Shown piece by piece: positions 29,197 through 37,332 of a DNA stretch of 40,769 bases. A model generated the notes under the pieces. The model searched no databases. It had not been told where the DNA came from and saw only the letters and a program-made list of their open reading frames with translations. The translations under genes were made by a program, and so were the position numbers. The stretch is taken from contig DAHVAJ010000039.1 in NCBI GenBank assembly GCA_027314705.1, positions 1 through 40,769 on the forward strand, read 5' to 3'. The stretch comes from Acidimicrobiaceae bacterium. Its GTDB lineage: Bacteria > Actinomycetota > Acidimicrobiia > Acidimicrobiales > RAAP-2. Every line of letters begins with the position of its first letter. Positions within the stretch are counted from its first letter, which is position 1.

Positions 29197-29726
29197 GGCA
29201 GCGGCTCCTTCGCTCGGTCGGTCGATCGGTTCCGGCGGGACGGGGTGGGCCGGCCTCCTCCGGACGGTCCGTCGGCGCCGGGCGTCAGGGCGAGGCCCAG
29301 GTCGGCCTCGAGGGCGCCCAACGCCCGTTCGAACGCCGGACGGGCCGTCCTCCCCAGCGCGTCGGTCAGCCGCGCGTCCTGACCCCGCACCCGGCGGTCG
29401 ACCTCCCCGGCCAGGGCCCGACCCTCGTCGGTGGCGGTCAGCACCCGGGGACGGCGGTCGCCCGCGTCGGTGCCGCTCCGGAGGAGGCTCCGCTGCTCGA
29501 GCTCGTCGGCGCAGCGCTTCACGTTCATCGGGTCACCACCGAGCCGGCGGGCCAGGGCCCGGACCGAGACCCCGTCGGCGCCGGCCACGCCCCGGAGCAC
29601 GGCGGCCTGCGGAGGCGTCAGCCCGATGCCGGCCAGCTCGGCCGCCCAGCCGGCCCGCAGGGCGCGGACCAGGCGGTCGAGCCGGAAGCCGAGGCCGCCC
29701 TCGAGCGGGAGGAACGACGGGGTCAC
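29193..29726 (-). CDS. MarR-family transcriptional regulator
   Basis: 177 residues if read from the GTG at 29726, which has GGGAG four to five bases upstream; a GTG at 29750 would add eight residues. The winged helix is clear: LTPPQAAVLRGVAGADGVSVRALARRLGGDPMNVKRCADELEQRSLL, with the wing GDRRPRVLTATDEGRAL. MarR dimers usually repress their own operon and are released by small phenolic or drug-like ligands. A GTAG-N6-CTAC inverted repeat lies just upstream of its start. It is the first gene of a three-gene overlapping operon with the methyltransferase and exporter. Confidence 0.9.
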   Translation of the reverse strand: MTPSFLPLEGGLGFRLDRLVRALRAGWAAELAGIGLTPPQAAVLRGVAGADGVSVRALARRLGGDPMNVKRCADELEQRSLLRSGTDAGDRRPRVLTATDEGRALAGEVDRRVRGQDARLTDALGRTARPAFERALGALEADLGLALTPGADGPSGGGRPTPSRRNRSTDRAKEPLP

Positions 29727-29739
29727 GCCTCTCCCAACT

Positions 29740-29753
29740 GTAGACACCACTAC
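29740..29753. promoter_or_regulatory. Candidate MarR operator
   Basis: The inverted repeat GTAG-ACACCA-CTAC lies 14-27 bases upstream of the GTG at 29726, next to a TACCGT hexamer on the minus strand (29752-29757) that could be the -10 box. Position suits autorepression; the arms are short. Confidence 0.4.
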
Positions 29754-29789
29754 GGTATTCCCGGTCCCGGCGGTGCACCGGGGGGCCGG

Positions 29790-30698
29790 TCACGGCAGCG
29801 CCACACCCACCCCGGTGAGCAGCGTGCGTGCGGCCCGGCCGAGCCGCCGCCCGCGGGCCCAGATCGCCCGGATCGACCGCTCGAGGTCGAGGTCCTCGGT
29901 CGGCACCACCACCAACCGGCCGTCGGCGACGTCGATCCGGACCGCCAGCCGGCTGAGGATGGCCGGCCCGTGCCCGGATTCCACCGCCGCCTTGATGGCC
30001 GTGGTGGAGCCGAGCTCCACGAGGGGCGTGACCCCGAGCCCCAGGCCGGCGAGGGCACGCTCGAGCACCTCGCGCGTGCCGGAGCCCACCTCGCGCATCA
30101 CGAGCGGCGTCCCCGCCAGCTCGCGGGCGCCGACCGGGCGCCTCCGGCGGGCCCAGGGGTGCGACGGGTCCACCACCAGGACCAGGTCGTCGCGGTCGAC
30201 CACCCCGCACCCGAGCCCGTCGACGTCCTCGGGTCCCTCGACGAACCCCACGTCCACCCGGCCGGCCTCGACCCACTCGGCCACCTGGTGCGAGTTCCCC
30301 ATCTCGAGGGAGACCCGGACGTCGGGTGCGACCGTCCGGAGCTGCTCGAGCCACCCCGGCACCAGGTACTCGGCCACGGTCAGGCTGGCCCCGAGACGGA
30401 GCCGGCCCCGGCCCTCCGTCCGCAGCGAGGCCGTCCCGAGCAGCAGGGTGCCCATCGCCGTGAACACGGCCTCCGACCACTGCACCACGGCGCTTCCCGT
30501 CGGGGTGAGCCGGGCCCGCCCGGACGAGCGGTCGAGCAGTTCGAGCCCGAGCGTCCGCTCGAGGGACCGCAGCCGCATGCTGGCCGCCGGCTGGCTCATG
30601 GTGTGGGCGGCGGCGGCCCGTCGGATGGAGCCGAGGTCGGCCACGCTCCGCAGGAGGTCCAGCGAGATCAGGTCCGGCACCGGTTCGGCGAGGGGCAT
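29790..30698 (-). CDS. LysR-family transcriptional regulator (beside a YeiH-type transporter)
   Basis: 302 residues from the ATG at 30698. The N-terminal helix-turn-helix is DLLRSVADLGSIRRAAAAHTMSQPAASMRLRSLE, and the effector-binding domain runs from about 95 to 295. It is divergent from a YeiH-family gene, the usual partner of YeiE/CbbR-like LysR proteins. Its start codon is inside a perfect palindrome with the LysR T-N11-A pattern, and TAAGGT lies exactly six bases before the ATG, so the operator covers its -10 and transcription start. This predicts autorepression together with control of the transporter. The inducer is unknown. Confidence 0.92.
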   Translation of the reverse strand: MPLAEPVPDLISLDLLRSVADLGSIRRAAAAHTMSQPAASMRLRSLERTLGLELLDRSSGRARLTPTGSAVVQWSEAVFTAMGTLLLGTASLRTEGRGRLRLGASLTVAEYLVPGWLEQLRTVAPDVRVSLEMGNSHQVAEWVEAGRVDVGFVEGPEDVDGLGCGVVDRDDLVLVVDPSHPWARRRRPVGARELAGTPLVMREVGSGTREVLERALAGLGLGVTPLVELGSTTAIKAAVESGHGPAILSRLAVRIDVADGRLVVVPTEDLDLERSIRAIWARGRRLGRAARTLLTGVGVALP

Positions 30699-30711
30699 AA
30701 GGATACCTTAT
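30697..30711. promoter_or_regulatory. LysR operator: perfect 15-bp palindrome with T-N11-A core
   Basis: ATAAGGATACCTTAT has six-base arms around ATA. T30698 and A30710 form a T-N11-A box. It overlaps the ATG and the TAAGGT -10 of the LysR gene, and the adjacent TATACC at about 30710-30715 may serve the divergent transporter. It stands out as an AT-rich island in very GC-rich DNA. Confidence 0.75.
30705..30710 (-). promoter_or_regulatory. Putative -10 box (TAAGGT) of a leaderless LysR promoter
   Basis: TAAGGT on the minus strand, six bases, then ATG at 30698; the hexamer is half of the palindromic operator. Confidence 0.58.
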
Positions 30712-30769
30712 ACCCTCGTCGCGTGTTGCGGGCTTCCCGACGGGCCCGGCGGCACCGACACTGGATCCC

Positions 30770-31846
30770 GTGACCACGCCACCGACAGACGAACAGACCG
30801 TCGCGCCGCCGGCGCCGGCGCCGGCGCGCCACGTGCGCCTCCGGCGGGCCCTCCCCGGACTGGGCGCCTCCTTCGTGCTGGCCCTGGTGGCCGGCGGCCT
30901 GGGCCATTTCGCCCCGGTGGTCGGCGCCCCCGTGTTCGCCGTGGTGGGCGGGGTCCTCTACGCGGTGGTGCGACCCCCCCGGCCCGCACTCCGGCCCGGA
31001 CTCACCGTGAGCAGCCGCACCGTCCTGCAGGGGTCCATCGTGGTCCTCGGCACGGGGCTCTCCTTCCGCCAGGTCGTGGCCACCGGAACGAGCTCGCTGC
31101 CGGTGATGCTCGGCACCCTTGCCGTCGCCCTCCTCGGCGCGGCAGTGATCGGTCGTCTCCTCCGCATCGACCGGGACCTCCGCACCCTCATCGGGGTGGG
31201 CACCGGCATCTGCGGGGCGTCGGCCATCGCCGCCACCGACGCGGTCATCGAGGCCCCCGAGGTGGACGTGTCCTACGCCATCGCCACCATCTTCACCTTC
31301 AACGTGCTGGCCGTCCTCACCTTCCCCTCCATCGGCCGGCTGCTCCAGTTCACCCCCCACGCATTCGGGCTGTGGGCGGGGACGGCCGTGAACGACATGT
31401 CGTCGGTGGTCGCCGCCTCGACCATCTTCGGTCACGGGGCCACGGCGACCGCCGTGGTGGTCAAGCTCACGCGGACGCTCATGATCGTGCCCATCACCAT
31501 CGGACTCGGCCTGTGGCGGGCGTGGAAGAGCGAGGAAGCCGGCGGCGGGTTCGGTGACAAGTCCATCCTCGGTCACGTCCGTTCGGTCATCCCCTCCTTC
31601 TTCATCTGGTTCCTGCTGGCCGTGACCCTCAACACCGCCGGCCTGATCCCCACGTCGATGCACCGCTGGCTGGGCGACCTGGCCCAGGGCATGATCACCA
31701 TGGCCCTGGCCGCCATCGGCCTCTCGACCCGTGCCCGCGACATCCGCCAGGCCGGGATCCGCCCGCTCGCCCTCGGCGCCGCCCTGTGGGTGCTGGTGGC
31801 CGGCACCAGCCTCGGGCTCCAGGCGCTCACCGGCACGCTCGGGTGA
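30770..31846 (+). CDS. YeiH-family putative anion (sulfate) exporter
   Basis: 358 residues from a GTG at 30770. About ten membrane helices fit the UPF0324/YeiH family (PF03601). The conserved stretches GVGTGICGASAIAATDAVI, FGLWAGTAVNDMSSVVAAS and KLTRTLMIVPI are all present. Members have been linked to sulfonate or sulfate efflux and to taurine-related metabolism, but transport substrates are mostly unproven. The divergent LysR gene and shared operator indicate that expression is effector-controlled. A GC hairpin 100 bases downstream may end transcription. Confidence 0.9.
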   Translation: MTTPPTDEQTVAPPAPAPARHVRLRRALPGLGASFVLALVAGGLGHFAPVVGAPVFAVVGGVLYAVVRPPRPALRPGLTVSSRTVLQGSIVVLGTGLSFRQVVATGTSSLPVMLGTLAVALLGAAVIGRLLRIDRDLRTLIGVGTGICGASAIAATDAVIEAPEVDVSYAIATIFTFNVLAVLTFPSIGRLLQFTPHAFGLWAGTAVNDMSSVVAASTIFGHGATATAVVVKLTRTLMIVPITIGLGLWRAWKSEEAGGGFGDKSILGHVRSVIPSFFIWFLLAVTLNTAGLIPTSMHRWLGDLAQGMITMALAAIGLSTRARDIRQAGIRPLALGAALWVLVAGTSLGLQALTGTLG

Positions 31847-31946
31847 CGGCTCCTCCCGGGCGTCGACGGCCCCGGCCGACGGAGCTCCGATGGTCCTCGG
31901 TCCCGGGCCGGCACCTCACCCGGGTCGCGCCGGCCGGGGGACGCGT

Positions 31947-31964
31947 CCGGGCGTTACCGCCCGG
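31947..31964. terminator. Possible hairpin terminator downstream of the YeiH-type gene
   Basis: Perfect 7-bp GC stem CCGGGCG-TTAC-CGCCCGG, about 100 bases after the transporter stop and 18 bases before the next gene's putative -10. There is no U-tract, as often in actinobacteria. Confidence 0.4.
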
Positions 31965-31981
31965 TCGAACCGTCGGGCTGC

Positions 31982-31987
31982 TAGACA
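31982..31987 (+). promoter_or_regulatory. Putative -10 box (TAGACA) of a leaderless promoter
   Basis: TAGACA, six bases, then the GTG at 31994. The spacing is the same as at other genes here, but the last base is A rather than T. Confidence 0.4.
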
Positions 31988-31993
31988 GAGCCG

Positions 31994-32476
31994 GTGGAGG
32001 ACGACCCGACGGAGGACGCCGGTGACGACCGGGTCTTCATCGGCTTCCCGGTGAAGTGCCACTACCGGGGCGGCCACCGTGTGCTCGGCAACCACGGGGT
32101 CCATCTGTGGATCAAGGACGGCAGGCTCGGCCATGGCCAGCTGAGCCTCACCCATTCGATCCCCCTGGGCGACGTCTCCAGCGTGGACATCGTGGAGCGT
32201 CACGAGGGCGGATCCGAGGGGAAGATCCTGATGGCCCAGGGTCTGGCCCAGACGCTGGGATCTGGTGCCCTGGGCGGTGGCCGGGGCTCGCCGGCGTCGA
32301 CTCCCAAGGTGGTGACCGACGTGACGGTGCGCACCAAGGACCGGCAGCATGCGCTCTGGGTCGTCGAGGACCGTGGGGGCGCGTGGGTCCGGGGACGCCT
32401 GACCGGCGTGCTCCACGCCCACCGAATTCCCTTCTACGACGATCTCGCCCCGAGCGATCGGTCGGCCGCTCCCTGA
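31994..32476 (+). CDS. Hypothetical soluble protein, possibly PH-like fold
   Basis: 160 residues from a GTG at 31994. There is no signal peptide or membrane segment. After an acidic start (EDDPTEDAGDD) come alternating strand-like stretches, VFIGFPVKCHYRGGHRVLG, GVHLWIKDGRLGHGQLSLTHS, IPLGDVSSVDIVER, and later VVTDVTVRTKDRQHALWVVED. The strand pattern and the IPLGDVSSVDI motif resemble small bacterial PH-like or GRAM domains that sit on membranes, but this is a structural guess. No operon partner is evident. Confidence 0.7.
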   Translation: MEDDPTEDAGDDRVFIGFPVKCHYRGGHRVLGNHGVHLWIKDGRLGHGQLSLTHSIPLGDVSSVDIVERHEGGSEGKILMAQGLAQTLGSGALGGGRGSPASTPKVVTDVTVRTKDRQHALWVVEDRGGAWVRGRLTGVLHAHRIPFYDDLAPSDRSAAP

Positions 32477-32517
32477 CCGGCCGGCCGGGGGCTCCGTGGG
32501 GCCAGGTCGCCCTGGAG

Positions 32518-32574
32518 TGCGCCCGACGACCACGGGTCGGTGCGTCCGACTACCACGGGTCGATGCGCCCGACG
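32518..32574. repeat. 23-bp imperfect tandem repeat, two and a half copies
   Basis: Units start at 32518, 32541 and 32564 and contain ACCACGGGTCG. They lie in a 218-base gap that otherwise holds only a promoter for the next gene. Confidence 0.7.
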
Positions 32575-32682
32575 CCGGCGTCGGCGAGCGACGCCGCGAC
32601 GCGGACCCTCGGCGTGCCGGCGCGCTGAGTCGCTCGTGCGATCGGGGCCTCGTGGACGGCGGTCGGCCCCGCCCGGACCCGC

Positions 32683-32688
32683 TACCTT
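32683..32688 (+). promoter_or_regulatory. Putative -10 box (TACCTT) of a leaderless promoter
   Basis: TACCTT, six bases, then the GTG at 32695 of the YdeI/OmdA-like gene. Confidence 0.6.
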
Positions 32689-32694
32689 GGCCCC

Positions 32695-32961
32695 GTGAGC
32701 AGCCCGCGGGTGCCCGGTGGGGTGGTGCACAGGCTTCCCGGTGACCTGCGCAGGGTGCTGACCGCCCACCCCGCGGCACTCGATGCCTGGAGGGACATCA
32801 CGCCGCTGGCCCGCAACGAGTTCATCTGCTGGGTGGAGGACGCCAAGCGGGAGACGACCCGGGAGCGCCGCATCCGCCGCACCCGCGAGGAGCTGGAGGA
32901 AGGCCAGCGTCGGCCGTGCTGCTGGCCGGGGTGCACGCACCGCGAGCGCACCGGCAGGTAG
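32695..32961 (+). CDS. Small YdeI/OmpD-associated (OmdA) domain protein
   Basis: 88 residues from a GTG at 32695 supported by a TACCTT box six bases upstream. The OmdA-type core is DLRRVLTAHPAALDAWRDITPLARNEFICWVEDAKRETTRERRIRRTREELEEG, matching the C-terminal domain of YdeI-like proteins, where this stretch is a helical domain. Normal relatives carry a second upstream domain that is absent here. The C-terminus CCWPGCTHRERTGR adds three Cys and a His that could bind zinc, which is unusual. Biochemical function of the family is not established. Confidence 0.78.
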   Translation: MSSPRVPGGVVHRLPGDLRRVLTAHPAALDAWRDITPLARNEFICWVEDAKRETTRERRIRRTREELEEGQRRPCCWPGCTHRERTGR

Positions 32962-32978
32962 CCGTCGGCGGGGCGCCC

Positions 32979-33002
32979 CGGTCCGGGACCACGGCCGGAC
33001 CG
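32979..33002. terminator. Possible bidirectional hairpin terminator
   Basis: Perfect 8-bp stem CGGTCCGG / CCGGACCG with an 8-base loop in the 54-base gap between convergent genes (OmdA-like, plus; RecQ, minus). It lacks a U-tract. Confidence 0.42.
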
Positions 33003-33015
33003 CCGGGACCCGGCC

Positions 33016-35127
33016 TCACGGCAGCTGGTGGACCACCAGCGGCTGGACCGCCACCACCCCGGCCTCCCGGAGCAGGAAGGCCGCCACGGTCATGGTCCAA
33101 CCGCTCCGGTAGGTGTCGTCGACCACCAGGACGGGACCGTCGACGGGCAGGTCGACCCCGGCACGGACCTGCAGGCCGGCCAGGAGGGCGGCCACCCGGG
33201 CCACCGAGGCGACGTTCTGGGGTGGCGGTGGCCCGGTGGCCTCCAGGGCGTCGACCACGGGGAGCCGCCCGGCCTCGGCGATGCGCCGAGCCAGATCGTC
33301 GACGAGGCGGGGATGGCGACGCGACGGCACCGGGACGATGGCCACCGGACGCGCCGACCACTGGTCGCGCCAGCGGCCCACCACCGCGACCACGCCGTCG
33401 ACCACGTCCTGGCCGAGGGGCCGGTCCGGTCCGGCGACCGCCCGTACCGCCTCCTGCCACTCGGGCGCGTCGGCGAAGACGAGCGCCCGGCCGGCCTCGG
33501 CGCCGGCGATCCGGCCGGAGGGCCCGTCGCCGAGCCCTCGTGGCCAGAGCTTCCGCGGTGCGAGCACGACGTCGGCGCCGCGCAGGTAGGCCCGCGCCGC
33601 CGTGACGGACTCGGGGTCGACGGCGCGGCCCGGGGCCGGCAGCTCGCCGGTGCAGACCGAGCACCGACCGCACGCGCCGGGCGCGGGGTCGTCGAGGGCC
33701 TCCTGGAGGAACGCCATCAGGCAGCCGCGACCGCCGGCATAGGAGCGCATGAGGTCGGCCTCCGCCGCCCGGGCCGCCCGGATGGCGTCCCACTTCTCCT
33801 GGTCGTGGACGTACGGCTCCCCCGTCGCCCGCCAGCCCTCCGGCACCCGCTCGGCGACGCCCTCGACGGCGGTGATCTTGAGGAGGGCCTCCACGCGGCC
33901 CCGGCGGACACCGGTCACCGCCTCGACCTCGGCCACCCCCATCGCCGACCCGTGGTCGGTCAACGCCGCGAGCACCGTCCGCACGTCCCGAGGATCGGGG
34001 AGGGAGGAGGTGGCGAAGTACTCCCACAGCCGTTCGTCGCCCTCGGTCGGGAGCAGGACGACCTCGGCCCGTTCGATGGCCCGGCCGGCCCGGCCCACCT
34101 GCTGGTAGTAGGCGACGGGCGAGTCCGGGGAGCCCACGTGGATGCAGAAGCCGAGGTCGGGCTTGTCGTACCCCATCCCGAGCGCCGAGGTCGCCACCAC
34201 CGCCTTCACCCGGTTGGCCCGGAGGTCGTCCTCCACGCGCCGGCGCGCCTCGGTGTCGATCCGGCCCGAGTAGGCAGCCACCTCGTGGCCCCGGGAGACC
34301 AGGAACCCGGCCAGCCGCTCCGTCTCGGCCACGGTGGGCACGTAGACGATCCCCGAGCCCTCGACCCGACCCAGGGCGCCGTCGACCCAGGCGTACCGCT
34401 CGAGGCCGTTGAGGCCGGCGACGACGGAGAGGCGCAGCGAGGAACGGGCCAGGCCGCCCCGGAGGACCACGGTGGCCGCGCCGAGCTGGCGGGCCACGTC
34501 GTCGGTGACCCGCCGGTTGGCCGTGGCCGTCGTGGCCAGCACCGGTGTGGCCGGCGACGCCGTCAGGATCCTGGCCAGGCGTTGGTAGTCGGGGCGGAAG
34601 TCGAAGCCCCAGTCCGAGATGCAGTGGGCCTCGTCGATGACGAGGAGGCCGGCCCGGGCGACCACCGGGCCGATGCGCCGGGCGAAGGCGGGGTTGGCCA
34701 GCCGTTCCGGCGACACCAGGAGCACGTCGAGGTGGCCCCGTTCGACCTGGGTCAGCACCACGTCCCACTCCTCGGGATTGGCCGAGTTGACCGTGGCCGC
34801 GGTGAGGCCGGCGCCGACCGCCGCCGCCACCTGGTCCCGCATCAGCGCGAGCAGTGGCGAGACCACCAGGGTGGGTCCCCCGCCCATGGACCGGATGGCC
34901 GACGTGGCAGCCCAGTAGACGGCCGACTTCCCCCACCCGGTCGCCTGGACGACGAGGACGCGGGCCTGGTCGGCCACCAGTGCCCGCACGGCGGTGCGCT
35001 GGTCGGGTCGGGCCACGGCCCACTCCCCCGCCATCAGGCGGAGCACGGACCCGAGCTGGCGGTCGGCCACGGCCACGACCTCGTCATGGGTGCGCCCCCG
35101 CCACGCCTCCGAGGGACGAGCGGTCAC
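33016..35127 (-). CDS. RecQ-family DNA helicase fused to a phosphoribosyltransferase-like domain
   Basis: 703 residues from a GTG at 35127; open frame further upstream is an Arg/Pro-rich shadow. Helicase motifs are QATGWGKS (61-68, Walker A), SPLLALMRDQV, VIDEAHCISDWGFDFRPDYQRL (DEAH at 165-168), then TTATAN, and YYQQVGRAGR (motif VI). A zinc cluster follows at ACGRCSVC. The C-terminal 120 residues (AIVPVPSRRHPRLVDDLA, VLVVDDTYRSGWT at 666-678) form a ComF-like type I phosphoribosyltransferase domain with a PRPP loop; this replaces the HRDC domain. It unwinds DNA in repair; the extra domain may sense nucleotides. I know this fusion from other actinobacteria. Confidence 0.9.
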   Translation of the reverse strand: MTARPSEAWRGRTHDEVVAVADRQLGSVLRLMAGEWAVARPDQRTAVRALVADQARVLVVQATGWGKSAVYWAATSAIRSMGGGPTLVVSPLLALMRDQVAAAVGAGLTAATVNSANPEEWDVVLTQVERGHLDVLLVSPERLANPAFARRIGPVVARAGLLVIDEAHCISDWGFDFRPDYQRLARILTASPATPVLATTATANRRVTDDVARQLGAATVVLRGGLARSSLRLSVVAGLNGLERYAWVDGALGRVEGSGIVYVPTVAETERLAGFLVSRGHEVAAYSGRIDTEARRRVEDDLRANRVKAVVATSALGMGYDKPDLGFCIHVGSPDSPVAYYQQVGRAGRAIERAEVVLLPTEGDERLWEYFATSSLPDPRDVRTVLAALTDHGSAMGVAEVEAVTGVRRGRVEALLKITAVEGVAERVPEGWRATGEPYVHDQEKWDAIRAARAAEADLMRSYAGGRGCLMAFLQEALDDPAPGACGRCSVCTGELPAPGRAVDPESVTAARAYLRGADVVLAPRKLWPRGLGDGPSGRIAGAEAGRALVFADAPEWQEAVRAVAGPDRPLGQDVVDGVVAVVGRWRDQWSARPVAIVPVPSRRHPRLVDDLARRIAEAGRLPVVDALEATGPPPPQNVASVARVAALLAGLQVRAGVDLPVDGPVLVVDDTYRSGWTMTVAAFLLREAGVVAVQPLVVHQLP

Positions 35128-35551
35128 AGGGGCCCACCCGGCGCACCGCCGGCCGGGCCCGGCACCGCCACCGCCGCGGCCGCCACCGGCGCGGCAGGGC
35201 GCCGGCCCGGGACCCCGGAGCCCGGGTCGCTCGTCAGCGGCGTGTGCCTCGGCATCGTCCCGATCCTCGCTCCGGGTCCGGTCGGTGGCGCGCCGGCCGG
35301 GGACCGGCGACCGTGCCCGTGGAGCGTAGCCACCCCGTGCGGCCAGACCGGCCGGGCGGTCCGACCGGGCGGTCCACGGCTCCCGTCCCGGTCGGAGCCG
35401 TGACCGACTCGGAGACCGGGGCCGGCGCCGCGGTCGTGGCCGGGGCATCCGCGCCCTGCACCGCCCGGACACGCATCATGGAGGGGTCAAGCCGAGCTCG
35501 CCCGAGGGTGCGGCACGTCTCGGCGAAGCGATGAACACCAAGGGGGAACCG
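35128..35551. other. Noncoding stretch between divergent genes
   Basis: About 420 bases separate the RecQ start from the next start. Open frames on both strands are Arg/Pro/Gly-rich and look like GC shadows. No tRNA or clear hairpin was seen; promoters for both flanking genes are presumably here, but none is recognisable. Confidence 0.6.
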
Positions 35552-35740
35552 ATGGGCATCGTCAGGCGACGTGGGAGACGGCTCCCTCCGCCGAGCCAGC
35601 AGGCATCCCGGTTCGTGGCCATCCGGGCGATCGTGGACCTCGCCCGCGACGGCGAGGACTACGACGTCGCGGCGGAGGCCCTGCTCGTGATCGGGGCCTC
35701 ACCGCAGGAGATCACCGCGGCGCTCCTCGGCACCACCTGA
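35552..35740 (+). CDS. Small hypothetical protein
   Basis: 62 residues from the ATG at 35552, chosen over an ATG 21 bases upstream because AGGGGGA lies seven bases before it. A basic start (MGIVRRRGRRLPPPSQQ) leads into a helical segment ASRFVAIRAIVDLARDGEDYDVAAEALLVIGASPQEITAALLGTT. The latter has regular Ala/Leu/Ile spacing as in a short three-helix or helix-turn-helix domain. No family is recognised. A function in nucleic-acid binding is only a possibility. Confidence 0.6.
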   Translation: MGIVRRRGRRLPPPSQQASRFVAIRAIVDLARDGEDYDVAAEALLVIGASPQEITAALLGTT

Positions 35741-35865
35741 CCGGACCGGCGGGGGCGCGCCGGAGCCTGCCCCGCGGGTGAGGGTCCGACCCGCGCTCCG
35801 CCAGGCGCGAGCCCGGCGATCCGGACGTCCCCGGAGACGGCCGCCGCGACGACGGGAGCACCGCC

Positions 35866-37332
35866 ATGCAGGTTCGGAATCCGCACCTCCAACGTCTGCG
35901 GAGGCGCCAGGTGCCGACCTGGTGGTCGGATGCCAAGTTGGGGATCTTCGTGCACTGGACCCTGGCCTCGGTGCCGGCGTTCGCCCCGGTGGACGTGGAC
36001 TTCGGCTCCCTCATCGGCTCGGCCCGGCGGGAGGCGTTCGGATCCTCGCCCTACGTCGAGTGGTACCAGAACTCGCTGCGGTTCCCCGACAGTCCGGCGA
36101 GCCGCCACCACCGCGAGGTCTGGGGCGACCGGACCTACGAGTCCTTCCGCGAGCCGTGGGAGGAGGGGCTCGCGCAGTGGGACCCCGACGGCTGGGCGGC
36201 GTCCTTCGCCGCCACCGGGGCCCGGTACGTCGTCCTGGTGGCCAAGCACGCCGACGGCTACTGCCTGTGGCCGACCGGCGTGGACAACCCGCGACGCCCG
36301 GGATGGCACTGCCCGAGGGACGTCGTCGGCGAACTGGGCGAAGCCGTCCGGGGGGCGGGGATGCGCCTCGGCCTCTACTACAGCGGCGGGATGGACTGGA
36401 CCTTCGACGACCGTCCCCTGGGTTCGATGGCCGACGTGCTGGCCGGTATCCCCCGCGGCGAGTACCCCGCCTACGCCGAGGCCCAGGTCCGCGAGCTCAT
36501 CGCCCGCTACCGACCCAGCGTGCTCTGGAACGACATCGCCTGGCCGACGCAGGGGGCCCGGCTCTGGCCCCTCCTCGAGCACTACTACGACGAGGTCCCC
36601 GACGGCGTGGTGAACGACCGGTGGATGCCGTGGAGCCCGTTGCTCGGCCTGGCCGGTACGGCCCCGGGCCGCCGGGCGGTCGACGCGGCCATGGAACGCC
36701 AGCTGCGACGCGAGGGCGGGCTGGTCCCGCCGCGACCGCCCCACTGCGACGTCCGGACCCCGGAGTACGCCGTCTTCCCCGACGTCCAGCGCACTCCCTG
36801 GGAGTGCGTGCGGGGCATGGACCACAGCTTCGGCTACAACGCCCACTCCCGCCCCGAGGACTTCGTGGCCCACGACGAGCTGCTGTGGCTGCTGACCGAC
36901 ATCGTGGCCAAGGGGGGCAACCTCCTCCTGAACGTCGGACCCCGGGGCGTCGACGCCCAGCTCCCCGACGAACAGGCCACCCGGCTCCGGTGGCTGGCCG
37001 ACTGGGTGACGCCCAACCTCGGCGCACTGGCGGCCACCCGGCCCTGGGTCCGTCCCGGCACCAGCGTCCCGGGCGACCATCCCGTGCGCTACACGGCCCG
37101 CGGGGACACGGTCTTCGCCTTCCTCAGGGGGGCCTCGGGAGCGGTGACCCTCCCCGACGTACGGGCCACGCCGACCACCGAGGTCGAGACCATGACCGGG
37201 GCGCCGCTCACCTGGCACGCCTCCCCGGCCGGCCTCACCGTCGAGCTGCCGACCGCCGCCAGCGGCCCTCAGCCGGCGGTCGTCGCCTTGCGGGCGGTCG
37301 AGGCCGCACCGGCCGGGCCGCACGGGATCTGA
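35866..37332 (+). CDS. Alpha-L-fucosidase, glycoside hydrolase family 29
   Basis: 488 residues from an ATG at 35866. The TIM-barrel domain covers about 18-370: WWSDAKLGIFVHW (19-31), KHADGYCLWPT (127-137, the family's KHHDGF-like site) and LWNDIAWP, where Asp223 is the expected nucleophile. GGNLLLNVGP follows and a C-terminal beta domain runs from about 385 to 478. It releases terminal alpha-L-fucose with retention. No signal peptide is seen, so it should be cytoplasmic and act on imported oligosaccharides. No sugar transporter or fucose pathway gene lies nearby, suggesting a solitary, perhaps acquired, gene. Confidence 0.9.
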   Translation: MQVRNPHLQRLRRRQVPTWWSDAKLGIFVHWTLASVPAFAPVDVDFGSLIGSARREAFGSSPYVEWYQNSLRFPDSPASRHHREVWGDRTYESFREPWEEGLAQWDPDGWAASFAATGARYVVLVAKHADGYCLWPTGVDNPRRPGWHCPRDVVGELGEAVRGAGMRLGLYYSGGMDWTFDDRPLGSMADVLAGIPRGEYPAYAEAQVRELIARYRPSVLWNDIAWPTQGARLWPLLEHYYDEVPDGVVNDRWMPWSPLLGLAGTAPGRRAVDAAMERQLRREGGLVPPRPPHCDVRTPEYAVFPDVQRTPWECVRGMDHSFGYNAHSRPEDFVAHDELLWLLTDIVAKGGNLLLNVGPRGVDAQLPDEQATRLRWLADWVTPNLGALAATRPWVRPGTSVPGDHPVRYTARGDTVFAFLRGASGAVTLPDVRATPTTEVETMTGAPLTWHASPAGLTVELPTAASGPQPAVVALRAVEAAPAGPHGI

